From assembly GCA_937898535.1 (NCBI GenBank), contig CALDKP010000049.1, forward strand, positions 1-9,134: a stretch of DNA of 9,134 nt. The letters are read 5' to 3'. The DNA comes from an uncultured Sphingomonadales bacterium (lineage in GTDB: Bacteria > Pseudomonadota > Alphaproteobacteria > Sphingomonadales > Sphingomonadaceae). A program made the translations under genes and the position numbers. Below the pieces are notes generated by a model. That model searched no databases. It was not told the DNA's origin and saw nothing but the letters and a program-made list of their open reading frames with translations. Below, in pieces: positions 1 to 7,419 of the stretch. Within the stretch, counting starts at the first letter, position 1. Each line of letters begins with the position of its first letter.

Positions 1-2
1 TG

Positions 3-32
3 GCCGTTGATGGCGGCTGGTTGGCGCGCTAA
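3..32 (+). CDS. kduD: C-terminal end of KduD-type 2-dehydro-3-deoxy-D-gluconate 5-dehydrogenase (partial)
   Basis: Only the last nine codons and the TAA stop are in the window; the gene begins upstream. The readable tail is AVDGGWLAR, the characteristic C-terminus of KduD and closely related short-chain dehydrogenases. KduD is an NAD-dependent cytoplasmic enzyme that reduces 2,5-diketo-3-deoxygluconate (DKII) to 2-keto-3-deoxygluconate, the substrate of the kinase encoded next. The stop lies 9 nt before the kdgK start, so the two are probably cotranscribed. The tail alone shows a classical SDR. The specific KduD name rests on the tail plus the neighbouring kinase and pectate lyase. Another sugar SDR with the same ending cannot be excluded. 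Confidence 0.7.
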   Translation, partial: AVDGGWLAR

Positions 33-41
33 CGTCCGGCT

Positions 42-1052
42 ATGTCAAAGCCAGTCGTTTTCTTCGGTGAATTGCTTATTCGGCTAACTGCACCGGGGCG
101 AGAGCTGCTTATGCAGTCGCCTGCCTTTGACATCCAAGTGGGTGGTGCTGAGGCAAATGTTGCCGTTGGCCTTGCACATTTGGGGCATGCGACGACGATG
201 ATCAGCGCGGTTCCCGACAACGCGTTGGGGCGCGGCGCGGTGTCATCGATCCGCGCGCATGGTGTCGACTGCAAAAAGGTCCAGATTCGCGACGGGCGCA
301 TGGGTCTGTATTTTCTGGCGCAGGGCGCGGGGCTGCGTGCTTCTGAAATCGTTTATGACCGATTGGGTTCAAGCTTCGCGCAGGCGACGGCAGCGGATTT
401 TGATTGGGATGAATTGCTCGCACATGCGCAGATGCTGCATTTGTCGGGCATTACGCCGGCACTCGGGCCGCAATCTGCAGAGGCCGCATTAGCGGCGGCC
501 AAAGCGGCGGTGCGCCTGGGCGTGCCGATTTCATTTGATGGCAATTATCGCGCAATGTTGTGGGAACGTTGGGACAGCAACCCGCGCGCGATCCTGAACG
601 AATTGATCGGCATGGCGGATATATTGTTCGGCAACCACCGCGATATATCTTTGGTGCTGGGTAAGGATTTCTCCGGCGACGGCGCCGACCGCAGGCGCGA
701 AGCTGCACAGGCGGCTTTTGATGCATATCCATCGTTAAAACTGATTGCGTCGACCGCGCGGCATCTCGTCAGTGCTGATCATCACCAATTGTCGGCGCGT
801 GTCGATTTGCGCGACAGCTTTGCGCAAACTGACGAGGTTGATGTCACCGGCATTATCGACCGCATTGGCGCAGGCGATGCTTTTGCCGCAGGTGTGCTGC
901 ATGCGCATTTTGCGGGCGGTGACGCCGACGCTTTGGCGAAGACGGGCCTTGCGCTGACATGCCTCAAACATTCATTGCCGGGTGATGCAAGTTTGTTTGG
1001 GCAGGCTGACATCGACGCGTTTGTCGACGGAAATCTTGACGTTCGGCGCTAA
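42..1052 (+). CDS. kdgK: 2-keto-3-deoxygluconate kinase (PfkB family)
   Basis: This 336-residue protein is a PfkB/ribokinase-fold sugar kinase expected to phosphorylate 2-keto-3-deoxygluconate to KDPG in the cytoplasm, feeding the Entner-Doudoroff aldolase. The N-terminal PfkB signature is at residues 34-41 (GGAEANVA). The second signature is at 273-284 (DRIGAGDAFAAG), with Asp279 as the expected catalytic base and GAG as the anion hole. The segment FDGNYRAMLW at 165-174 matches the D-x-N-Y-R-x-x-L-W motif typical of KDG kinases and favours KdgK over fructokinase or ribokinase. It is slightly longer than the roughly 310-residue enterobacterial enzyme. There is no signal peptide. The ATG at 42 follows the KduD stop by 9 nt with no clear Shine-Dalgarno, consistent with operon translation. 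The 3' end overlaps the start of the esterase gene. Confidence 0.92.
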   Translation: MSKPVVFFGELLIRLTAPGRELLMQSPAFDIQVGGAEANVAVGLAHLGHATTMISAVPDNALGRGAVSSIRAHGVDCKKVQIRDGRMGLYFLAQGAGLRASEIVYDRLGSSFAQATAADFDWDELLAHAQMLHLSGITPALGPQSAEAALAAAKAAVRLGVPISFDGNYRAMLWERWDSNPRAILNELIGMADILFGNHRDISLVLGKDFSGDGADRRREAAQAAFDAYPSLKLIASTARHLVSADHHQLSARVDLRDSFAQTDEVDVTGIIDRIGAGDAFAAGVLHAHFAGGDADALAKTGLALTCLKHSLPGDASLFGQADIDAFVDGNLDVRR

Positions 1053-2478
1053 CCATTTCAGTCGCCGGGCTGTTTTGGGCGGGGCAATGGCCATCGCTGC
1101 GGTGCCGACATATGCGTTTAAAGCGCAATCACATCTCCGCATTTTAAAAGGCATAAGATACGGCGTGGCCGAACGCTTCGCTGCGCCGCGTGCGGTGCCA
1201 TTTGTTACGCCCTCGGCTGGTGCTTTTGCGTCATTCGGGCCAGCCTGTCCGCAGTCCGGCAACCGTTACCTTCCGGCAAGCGAGGATTGCCTGTTCCTCA
1301 ATCTGTGGGCGCCAAAGGCAAAGGCAAAGCAGCCCCGACCGGTCATGGTCTATTTCCATGGCGGAGCCTATTCAACAGGAAGCGTCACGGACCCTGTAAA
1401 TGACGGCGCGGCGCTGGCTTCACATGGCGATGTTGTTGTCGTGACCGTCAACCATCGGCTCAACGCCTTTGGCTATTTATATTTGCCCGAACGTTTCCCC
1501 GACAGCGGCAATGCGGGGCAATTGGACCTGATCCTCGCGCTGCAATGGATTCAGGCACATATTGCCGAATTTGGCGGTGACCCCAGTAATGTGACGGTCT
1601 TTGGACAATCGGGCGGCGGCGCGAAAATTGCGACTTTGATGGCAATGCCCGCAGCCAAAGGCCTGTTCCACAAGGCCATTACCATGAGCGGCCAGCAGGT
1701 AACCGCGACAGGCCCGTTAAATGCGGAGAAGCGCGCGGCCGCGCTTCAGGCCGCACTGAACGGGCAAGACTCGGCAACAGTGTCTGCAGAACAGTTGGTC
1801 GCTGCCTTGTCGGCGCAAGATCCCATATTGGGCGGCGGCGTGTATATGGGGCCCGTGCTGGATATGCGTCATTTGCACCGGCATCCATTTTGGCCAGACG
1901 CTGCGCCGCCATCATTGGAAATCCCTATGATGTTGGGAAATACGGTGCTGGAATCACGGGCATTTTACGCGCCGAATGCCAAGCAATTGGCGGGGCTTGA
2001 TTTCGATAATCTGGCGCGTCGCGTTGCCCCTGAAATGCGGATTGATGCGCAGCCCGAATGGGTGGTTCGGCAATTCCGATCGCAATATCCGGATGCGTCG
2101 CCATTGGAATTGTTCCACCGCATCGTGACTACAGCGCGCAGTTGGCGTGGGCAGGTTATAGAGGCAGAGGAACGCGCCAAGGCAGGTGCCCCCGCCTTTG
2201 TGTATCAGCTCGATTTTGAACAGGCCAAACACACCGACGATATCGGGCTCTCGTTCGGAACTGTCCCCGAACCATCAATTGACCAGCAGGCGATGAGCGT
2301 GCGGATCATGGATGCGTTTGTCCGCTTTGCGCGCACGGGCAATCCGGGCTGGCAGCCCTATAGTTTGGCGAAGCGCGAAACGATGATTATTGACACGAAC
2401 AGCCGCGTGGAGAATGATCCGCGCAAGTGGGAACGCGAACTATTTGCACGCATCCCCTATATTCAGCCCGGCACTTGA
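1036..2478 (+). CDS. Type-B carboxylesterase with Tat-like leader, probable pectin-associated esterase
   Basis: This is an alpha/beta-hydrolase of the carboxylesterase type-B family, 480 residues from the TTG at 1036. A GTG at 982 would give 498 residues. I prefer 1036 because it puts the twin-arginine leader SRRAVLGGAMAIAAVPTYA near the N-terminus and reduces the overlap with kdgK to 17 nt. The SD is weak (CGGA) and the start is uncertain. In 480-residue numbering, the oxyanion-hole segment YFHGGAY is near 106-112. The nucleophile elbow GQSGG has Ser192. Glu306 (LGNTVLES) and His399 (AKHTDDIG) fit the rest of a Ser-Glu-His triad. The EDCLFLNLW type-B signature is at 83-91, and its Cys85 could pair with Cys71. 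Export to the periplasm is predicted. In this locus it plausibly removes acetyl or other ester groups from pectin or its oligomers. The substrate cannot be read from sequence, and a general esterase is possible. Confidence 0.85.
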   Translation: MTFGANHFSRRAVLGGAMAIAAVPTYAFKAQSHLRILKGIRYGVAERFAAPRAVPFVTPSAGAFASFGPACPQSGNRYLPASEDCLFLNLWAPKAKAKQPRPVMVYFHGGAYSTGSVTDPVNDGAALASHGDVVVVTVNHRLNAFGYLYLPERFPDSGNAGQLDLILALQWIQAHIAEFGGDPSNVTVFGQSGGGAKIATLMAMPAAKGLFHKAITMSGQQVTATGPLNAEKRAAALQAALNGQDSATVSAEQLVAALSAQDPILGGGVYMGPVLDMRHLHRHPFWPDAAPPSLEIPMMLGNTVLESRAFYAPNAKQLAGLDFDNLARRVAPEMRIDAQPEWVVRQFRSQYPDASPLELFHRIVTTARSWRGQVIEAEERAKAGAPAFVYQLDFEQAKHTDDIGLSFGTVPEPSIDQQAMSVRIMDAFVRFARTGNPGWQPYSLAKRETMIIDTNSRVENDPRKWERELFARIPYIQPGT

Positions 2479-2483
2479 ACGCC

Positions 2484-2870
2484 TTATTTGGGCGTAACAG
2501 GGTAGCTGATGATGAGGCTGAGGGGGTTGTTGCCCGTTTGCTTGATGCCCACCACAGCGCCGTCGTATAAATATGCCGCCATCCCCGGGCGTATCCGTTG
2601 CGAAACGCCATCGGAGGTGACTTCGCCTTCGCCCGACAGGACATAATAGACTTCGTCATGCGCAATAGGGTGCAGCCCGATTGCCGCGCCCTTGTGCAAC
2701 ACCCGTTTGCGAAATTCCATAGTCCGCGGCTGCGGCACCACGTCGCTGATACGATAGGCGGTGCTCATGCCGATTGCGCCATGGGGCGGCGCTTCCTGCC
2801 GAACAACATCGCGTTCGTTGACCACGACCATCGGCGGTGCCGCCAAGAGCATGAGCAGGGAGAAAATCAT
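2484..2870 (-). CDS. Small cupin-domain protein, possibly exported, KdgF-like position in the pathway
   Basis: This single-domain cupin of 128 residues starts at the ATG at 2870. The frame is open to 2975, but that would overlap the lyase gene by 95 nt and hide the hydrophobic N-terminus MIFSLLMLLAAPPMVVV, which looks like a short signal peptide or anchor. The start lies 10 nt after the pectate lyase stop, so the two form an operon. Cupin motif 1 is at about 61-80, where His67, His71 and Glu73 precede YYVLSG. Motif 2 begins PGMAAY at 95-100, but the position usually occupied by a metal-binding His appears to be Val107. Beside a lyase, the best-known role for a small cupin is KdgF, which converts unsaturated galacturonate to its linear ketoacid. 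The altered ligand pattern and likely export make that assignment uncertain. Other roles, including sugar binding or an unknown isomerase, are equally open. Confidence 0.8.
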   Translation of the reverse strand: MIFSLLMLLAAPPMVVVNERDVVRQEAPPHGAIGMSTAYRISDVVPQPRTMEFRKRVLHKGAAIGLHPIAHDEVYYVLSGEGEVTSDGVSQRIRPGMAAYLYDGAVVGIKQTGNNPLSLIISYPVTPK

Positions 2871-2880
2871 ATGCCGTTGC

Positions 2881-4227
2881 TCACTGCCGCATAGCGCGAT
2901 CGCGTGCCGACATGGTTTCTTGCGCCGGAGCCTTTTGGCCGGGATAGAGACCGGATGTGGGCTCCATAGTGTCAAGGTTCCAATCGGCCTCTACAAATGG
3001 CGTTGCCGTTGGCTTTGGCGATGGGTAGGCGCTAACATCGGTTTCATCGTCGATGATTTCACCGCGCCCTTCGGCGATGAAAAACAGCACGCGGATATCA
3101 TCTGCGTCCCGATCCCACGGACGTGCACCCGCATTGGCCAGCACATGGGTTTCAACATCACGTGCCGGTAGGACTGAAATGTTCGATGGCCAGATAACGG
3201 GTTTATTTACTTCAATCAGCTTGGCGCGCGTTTCGCCATAGCGGCCAAACATGGGCAATGGATTGCCAAATTTATCGACCGCAATGTTGTCGCGCCCATG
3301 ATAGCGCAGATCACCGTCGCCGCCGAGCATGAGAAATGGCAAATCCTTGTCGGTGGAGGGGCCACCGCGCATCACGTTGCCGACGGCTGTCATCTCGCCG
3401 GTCACATAAGGCTGGCCAGCCCATTCGAGCGCCATCAGATTATAATGCATCGCGCGCTTGCCCGGATCGTAGATCAAATTGTTGATCATCGCCGCCTGTG
3501 CGCCGCCCTTGATCAACGGGCTGCGTTCGACATTATGCGCCCAAATGTTGCGGTAAAACAGGATGCCTGTCGCATTGTCATGAATGAGTGAGCCTTTGCT
3601 GTGCTCGCCCTTTGGGTGGCTGGTATCGGCAAGGCCTTCGGCCGCCAGATTGTAGGAAAAAGTGATGTTGCGGCTGGTCCCGTTGCGCCATTCTTCCAAT
3701 GTTTTTCCGGTAAAGCGTGGTCCGCTTGCCGACATGTTTTCGTCAATGCCCCAGCTTAAGGTGCAGTGGTCAATGATCACATTATGTGCCGCCACGGTGG
3801 AGAGAGAGTCCGCTTCCCAGCCGCTGCGCTTTGCCTGTCCGTCTGCGCCGGTCTTAACCCGGATATGCCGGATGATGACGTCATGACCGCGCACATCGAT
3901 GCCGCCCTTGATAATAGTAATGCCGGGTGAGGGCGCTGTCTGTCCTGCAATGGTCAGGAAGGGCTCTTTGATTTCAAGTGATGTGCGCTTGAGGTCGATG
4001 ACGCCGCCAACCTCGAACACAATGATCCGCGGGCCTTTTGTTTCGATGGCCGCTTTCAGCGTTCCGGGCCCGTCTGCCGCAAGGCTGGTGACACGAATAA
4101 TCTGCCCGCCGCGTCCGCCGACGGTTTCCTTCGCCCACCCGACGGCACTAGGAAACGCAAGCGTTCCAGCCTGCGCTGGAACCGCAGCCCAAGTGAGGCC
4201 CAAAAGCAACAACATCCGAATAAGCAT
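2881..4227 (-). CDS. Secreted pectate lyase, PL1-like parallel beta-helix
   Basis: This 448-residue lyase is predicted to cleave de-esterified galacturonan by Ca2+-dependent beta-elimination, giving unsaturated oligogalacturonides in the periplasm or outside the cell. The ATG at 4227 is chosen because AAGGAG sits 6 nt upstream and the protein then begins with a clean Sec signal peptide, LIRMLLLLGLTWAAVPAQA, cut after residue 20. ATGs at 4233 and 4275 are in frame but less likely. PL1-like landmarks are GGRGGQII near 37-44, IIDHCTLSWGIDE at 151-163 (the WIDH-like segment, with Asp140, Asp153 and Asp162/Glu163 as candidate Ca ligands), and ERSPLIKGG at 234-242. Arg235 in that last segment is the likely catalytic base, in the position of the R-x-P motif. 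The segment GARPWDRDADDIR near 357-369 is also typical of this group. The promoter is divergent from the receptor gene, and the cupin follows. Confidence 0.88.
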   Translation of the reverse strand: MLIRMLLLLGLTWAAVPAQAGTLAFPSAVGWAKETVGGRGGQIIRVTSLAADGPGTLKAAIETKGPRIIVFEVGGVIDLKRTSLEIKEPFLTIAGQTAPSPGITIIKGGIDVRGHDVIIRHIRVKTGADGQAKRSGWEADSLSTVAAHNVIIDHCTLSWGIDENMSASGPRFTGKTLEEWRNGTSRNITFSYNLAAEGLADTSHPKGEHSKGSLIHDNATGILFYRNIWAHNVERSPLIKGGAQAAMINNLIYDPGKRAMHYNLMALEWAGQPYVTGEMTAVGNVMRGGPSTDKDLPFLMLGGDGDLRYHGRDNIAVDKFGNPLPMFGRYGETRAKLIEVNKPVIWPSNISVLPARDVETHVLANAGARPWDRDADDIRVLFFIAEGRGEIIDDETDVSAYPSPKPTATPFVEADWNLDTMEPTSGLYPGQKAPAQETMSARDRAMRQ

Positions 4228-4233
4228 ATGCAT

Positions 4234-4239
4234 CTCCTT
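4234..4239 (-). promoter_or_regulatory. Shine-Dalgarno of the pectate lyase gene
   Basis: On the minus strand AAGGAG is followed by ATGCATATG. It is 6 nt from the second ATG (4227) and directly abuts the first (4233). This decides the start at 4227, where spacing is normal and the signal peptide begins immediately. Confidence 0.8.
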
Positions 4240-4284
4240 GGAAGCTATCTTGACATGAAGGCCAGTTCGCAGCAACGTATAAAT

Positions 4285-4296
4285 GACACCGGTTAC
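4285..4296. promoter_or_regulatory. Candidate LacI/GalR-type operator 1 (lyase side)
   Basis: The sequence GACACCGGTTAC is an imperfect palindrome centred on ACCGGT, fitting the A-n-C-G-n-T core typical of LacI/GalR-family operators with a central CpG. It lies 58 nt upstream of the pectate lyase start and adjoins a possible -10 element, so binding could repress the lyase-cupin operon. The assignment is by pattern only; no regulator gene is in the window. Confidence 0.5.
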
Positions 4297-4429
4297 CTTA
4301 AGTGCGTTTGGGTCAAACTGCCCATCGCCCGACAGGTGCCCGAAGTTATTAAAAGCGGCAATATAGCGTTAAAAGACGCAGCCGGAACGGAGAGGATGCG
4401 CTGGTTTCCATCGCGTCCCGAATCAAAAA

Positions 4430-4441
4430 GACACCGGTATC
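4430..4441. promoter_or_regulatory. Candidate LacI/GalR-type operator 2 (receptor side)
   Basis: The sequence GACACCGGTATC shares its first nine bases with the first site and is closer to a perfect palindrome (GACACC facing GATACC). It lies 30 nt upstream of the receptor start codon, a normal position for a repressor site near the transcription start. Centre-to-centre distance to the other site is 145 bp. The recurrence of the same half-site beside each divergent gene is the main support. Confidence 0.55.
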
Positions 4442-4471
4442 AATTCCGGGTCATTGCGAAGGGAAGTGGGA

Positions 4472-7339
4472 ATGATTAAATCTGGATCGCGTGAATTTAG
4501 CAAAAATGCGACGAAATTCTTGTCGGCGGTTTCACTTAGCGTTTTGGCAGTAGGCACGGCCCATGCGCAAGACGCAGCAGCCGAAAATGCCGCCGCTGAA
4601 ACTGCACCTGCAGACGAAGGTGATGCAATTGTTGTCACCGGTTTCCGCGCTTCGTTGGAAGCTGCGCTGAACTTGAAGCGCGATTCCGTCGCCGCAGTGG
4701 ACGCGATTGTAGCGGAAGACATTGCAAAATTCCCTGACCAAAACCTTGCGGAATCGCTTCAGCGTATTCCGGGCATTTCGATCAGCCGTGATGGCGGCGA
4801 AGGCCGGTCGATCACGGTTCGTGGTCTCTCGTCGCAGTTCACGCGCGTGCGCGTTAACGGCATGGAGACAATTGCTACCTCGACAGACGGCGCTTCTGCA
4901 AACCGCGACCGTGCGTTCGATTTCAACGTATTTGCATCCGAGCTTTTCAGCAGCCTTGTGGTTCGTAAAACCGCAGAAGCATCGCTTGACGAAGGTTCGC
5001 TGGGTGCAGTTGTCGACCTAAATACCGGCAATCCTTTGGCGGGCCGCGCTGGTCTTAACGGCGCGCTGTCGGTCGTGGGCTCGTACAATGATCTGGCGAA
5101 AGACCTTGGACCGCGCCTTGCCGGTTTGCTGAGCTGGCGCAATGATGCCGGTACGCTCGGTGCGTCGATTTCGGCCGCTTACTCGAAAACCAGCACATTG
5201 GAACTTGGCAACAACTCAGTCCGTTGGGCGCAGGCACGTTTTGACGGCGTCGATGCAACCAACTGCTTCACCACCGTGAACAGTGGCGGAACCTATGTAC
5301 CAAGCACCGCTTGTGACCGCGCAGCGACAGCATTCCATCCGCGTATTCCGCGTTACGGCGAAGTTGCCCATGATCGTGAGCGCTTGGGCCTGACCGGTTC
5401 GGTGCAATATTCGCCAACCGACGCAACCAAGCTTTCGATCGACGCCCTATTTTCAAAATATGACGCGTCACGTGAAGAGCAATGGGGCGAAGTATTGCTG
5501 CGTTCCAACGAGCGTTCGATCAATGTCGTGAACCCCGTCTACGATGCCAACAACAACATGATTGCGGCGACGCTGAATGATGCATGGGTACGTACCGAGC
5601 ATTATTTGCGTGAATCGCAAACCAAATTCTATCAGGTTGGCGGCACATGGGATCAGGATGTTACCGACAATTTGCGTTTCACCGCATTGGGTGGCGTGTC
5701 AAAATCTAACGCCGACATCCCGGTTGAAACGACAGTCATTTTCGACGACCGTGATGCGATGGGCTATAGCTATGACTACAGGGACATGGCGCGTCCAAAG
5801 CTGACTTTCGGAACCAGCGTTATGGATCCTGCAAACTTCCAGCTTGCAGAAATCCGCGACCGGCCTTCGAACGTGACCAACCGCTTCAAAACCGCGCAAT
5901 TGCGGACCGAGTGGGATGTCAGTGAAAATATCACATTGAAGGCGGGTGCCGTATGGCGCCGGTTCAACTTTGATGCCGAAGCCTACACCCGCGATACCGC
6001 TGTTTGCGGTAATGGCGGCACAAGCTTGGTAACCAGCACAGCGGGCACAATCACTTGCTCGGCAAGCAGCCTGTTTGGGCCAACAGCCGTTTATGGTTTT
6101 GCGGTTACGCCAGCTTTGTCGCAATCGTTCAGTCTGGGCAACGCAGGTCAGCCAGCTGGAAACTCAAATGGCTGGCTCGTGCCTAATCTCGACGCCGCAA
6201 CCGCGTTCACTGGTTTGTACAGCCGTACGCCAGCAAATGATGCCGGCAACATCCGCGGCGTTCAAGAAACGACCAAGGGTGCGTATCTGCAAGCGGATGC
6301 CAAGGGCGAAGTCCTTGGGGTGGAATATGCACTGAATGCAGGCATCCGTTATGCGAAGACTGACCAGTCTTCATATGGCCTTGTCAGCGGTGTCACCGCA
6401 ACGGTCACCCGTAGCTATGACGACTGGTTGCCATCGGCAAACCTCGCTTTGTACCCAACGGAAAGCACGATCGTGCGCTTTGCGGTTGCCGACGTGATGA
6501 CGCGCCCAACGCTGGGTTCGTTGACCCCAGGTGGTTCGGCCGACGGATTTAACTACCGCGTCACCAGCGGTAACCCGTTCCTCGATCCCTATTGTGCGCG
6601 AAACTATGACTTGTCGTTGGAATGGTATTTCGCGCCACAGGCCGTGTTGTCGGTTGCAGTCTTCAAGAAGGACGTAAGCACCTTTACGCAGTCTGCATCC
6701 ATCACGGGTGCCACGTTCGCGCAAACCGGATTGCCAGCATCTGTATTGAGCCCAGCATCTCCGGCCGCGCTTAACCCTGCACAGCAGCTGGAACCGCGTT
6801 GGACATTGTCGACGACAGTCAATGGTTCGGGTGCGAAGCTGAAGGGAATCGAGTTGGCTGCGCAAATTCCGTTCAGCGCGTTCACAGATGGTATGCTTTC
6901 CAACTTCGGCATCCTTGCAAACGCGACGTTCATTGACTCGAACGCGAGCTTCAATGTCCAAGGCCCTGCAATTGCTCCAGGTGGTGCTTTGCAGAATGCG
7001 GTCGTCAGCAATACGCTGGGCAATGTCACCAAAAAGGCATTTAACGGCACGCTCTATTATGATGACGGCAAGTTCAGCGCCCGCGGGATGCTGAGCTATC
7101 GTGGCCGCTATCATGAAGGCGCAAGCGGTACGGGCAACATTTTGGAAGGTTATGGCGCAACCACCAACTTTGACGCCTCTGTCCGTTACAAGCTCACAGA
7201 GTGGATGGAAGTATCTGTAGAAGGCAACAACTTGCTGGATACCTATCGCTATCGGTTCACCGACTTTGATGCAGACCGCAACTATGAGAACAACCATTTT
7301 GGCCGGACTATCCTGTTTGGTGCACGCTTCAAAATGTAA
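4472..7339 (+). CDS. TonB-dependent outer-membrane receptor, predicted oligogalacturonide/pectin-oligomer uptake
   Basis: This 955-residue receptor is of the large sphingomonad/Caulobacter class. The ATG at 4472 is chosen over the TTG at 4454 because AAGGGA ends 7 nt upstream and the protein then starts with a normal Sec signal peptide, cut after AHA at residue 32. An acidic, alanine-rich linker leads to DAIVVTGFR (51-59), the TonB-box region. The plug follows, with AEDIAKFPDQN at 81-91, the NLAESLQRIPG segment and VRGLSSQFTRVRVNG from 116. The rest is a beta-barrel with alternating strands, including YDLSLEWYF near 711-719, and the C-terminus is LFGARFKM. There is no STN signalling domain, so it is a transporter and not a sigma/anti-sigma transducer. 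Cysteines at 265/281 and 512/529 may form loop disulfides; Cys708 is unpaired. The substrate is inferred from the locus. The gene is divergent from the lyase and is followed by a terminator. Confidence 0.93.
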   Translation: MIKSGSREFSKNATKFLSAVSLSVLAVGTAHAQDAAAENAAAETAPADEGDAIVVTGFRASLEAALNLKRDSVAAVDAIVAEDIAKFPDQNLAESLQRIPGISISRDGGEGRSITVRGLSSQFTRVRVNGMETIATSTDGASANRDRAFDFNVFASELFSSLVVRKTAEASLDEGSLGAVVDLNTGNPLAGRAGLNGALSVVGSYNDLAKDLGPRLAGLLSWRNDAGTLGASISAAYSKTSTLELGNNSVRWAQARFDGVDATNCFTTVNSGGTYVPSTACDRAATAFHPRIPRYGEVAHDRERLGLTGSVQYSPTDATKLSIDALFSKYDASREEQWGEVLLRSNERSINVVNPVYDANNNMIAATLNDAWVRTEHYLRESQTKFYQVGGTWDQDVTDNLRFTALGGVSKSNADIPVETTVIFDDRDAMGYSYDYRDMARPKLTFGTSVMDPANFQLAEIRDRPSNVTNRFKTAQLRTEWDVSENITLKAGAVWRRFNFDAEAYTRDTAVCGNGGTSLVTSTAGTITCSASSLFGPTAVYGFAVTPALSQSFSLGNAGQPAGNSNGWLVPNLDAATAFTGLYSRTPANDAGNIRGVQETTKGAYLQADAKGEVLGVEYALNAGIRYAKTDQSSYGLVSGVTATVTRSYDDWLPSANLALYPTESTIVRFAVADVMTRPTLGSLTPGGSADGFNYRVTSGNPFLDPYCARNYDLSLEWYFAPQAVLSVAVFKKDVSTFTQSASITGATFAQTGLPASVLSPASPAALNPAQQLEPRWTLSTTVNGSGAKLKGIELAAQIPFSAFTDGMLSNFGILANATFIDSNASFNVQGPAIAPGGALQNAVVSNTLGNVTKKAFNGTLYYDDGKFSARGMLSYRGRYHEGASGTGNILEGYGATTNFDASVRYKLTEWMEVSVEGNNLLDTYRYRFTDFDADRNYENNHFGRTILFGARFKM

Positions 7340-7366
7340 TCTGCGGATTGTCTAAAACGTAAAAAT

Positions 7367-7403
7367 GGGACTGGTCATCGGATAAAGTGGCCAGTCCTTT
7401 TTT
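7367..7403 (+). terminator. Rho-independent terminator after the receptor gene
   Basis: The arms GGACTGGTCAT (7368-7378) and GTGGCCAGTCC (7387-7397) form an 11-bp stem with two G-U pairs and an 8-nt loop. Six T residues follow at 7398-7403. An A-run at 7361-7365 faces the T-run, so weak activity in the other direction is possible. The hairpin begins 28 nt after the receptor stop and ends 16 nt before the GH43 start, so it likely reduces expression of the downstream genes relative to the receptor. Confidence 0.85.
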
Positions 7404-7419
7404 GTGCAAGGGTGTGGAT

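Larger units (their letters stand above)
4240..4471. promoter_or_regulatory. Divergent intergenic control region between pectate lyase and receptor genes
   Basis: About 230 nt separate the two divergent starts and contain no convincing gene. The stretch is AT-richer than its flanks around 4340-4380, where TTAAAAG occurs twice, 20 bp apart (4349-4355 and 4369-4375). Promoters for both operons must lie here. A TTATAC at 4275-4280 on the minus strand could be a -10 element for the lyase, but I see no matching -35. No clear -35/-10 pair is visible for the receptor gene either. The two ACCGGT palindromes listed separately are the strongest regulatory signals. Confidence 0.65.

Noticed and set aside
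2479..2495. Short inverted repeat as a terminator for esterase or cupin
   Set aside because: Only five base pairs, with no T-run on either strand, so it does not meet the pattern of an intrinsic terminator.
2871..2975. N-terminal extension of the cupin to 163 residues
   Set aside because: It would overlap the lyase coding region by 95 nt, has Arg/His/Cys-rich composition unlike a cupin, and would bury the signal-like hydrophobic segment.
4349..4376. TTAAAAG repeated 20 bp apart in the control region
   Set aside because: Seven-base AT-rich repeats are expected by chance in such a stretch, and they show no dyad symmetry. Noted only in the region description.
4634..4645. A third ACCGGT palindrome-like site (GTCACCGGTTTC) inside the receptor gene
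   Set aside because: It encodes the conserved VTGF of the TonB-box region, so coding constraint explains it. It differs from the two intergenic sites and is more than 160 nt into the gene.
6371..7297. Long 308-codon open frame on the minus strand opposite the receptor gene
   Set aside because: It lies wholly antisense to a clear TonB-receptor barrel. Its translation is rich in Arg and Cys with no recognisable domain, and it arises from the codon bias of the real gene.
7387..7419. GTG start for GH43 at 7387
   Set aside because: It lies in the descending arm of the terminator and has no Shine-Dalgarno. ATG 7420 has AAGGG at good spacing and puts the twin-arginine leader at the N-terminus.
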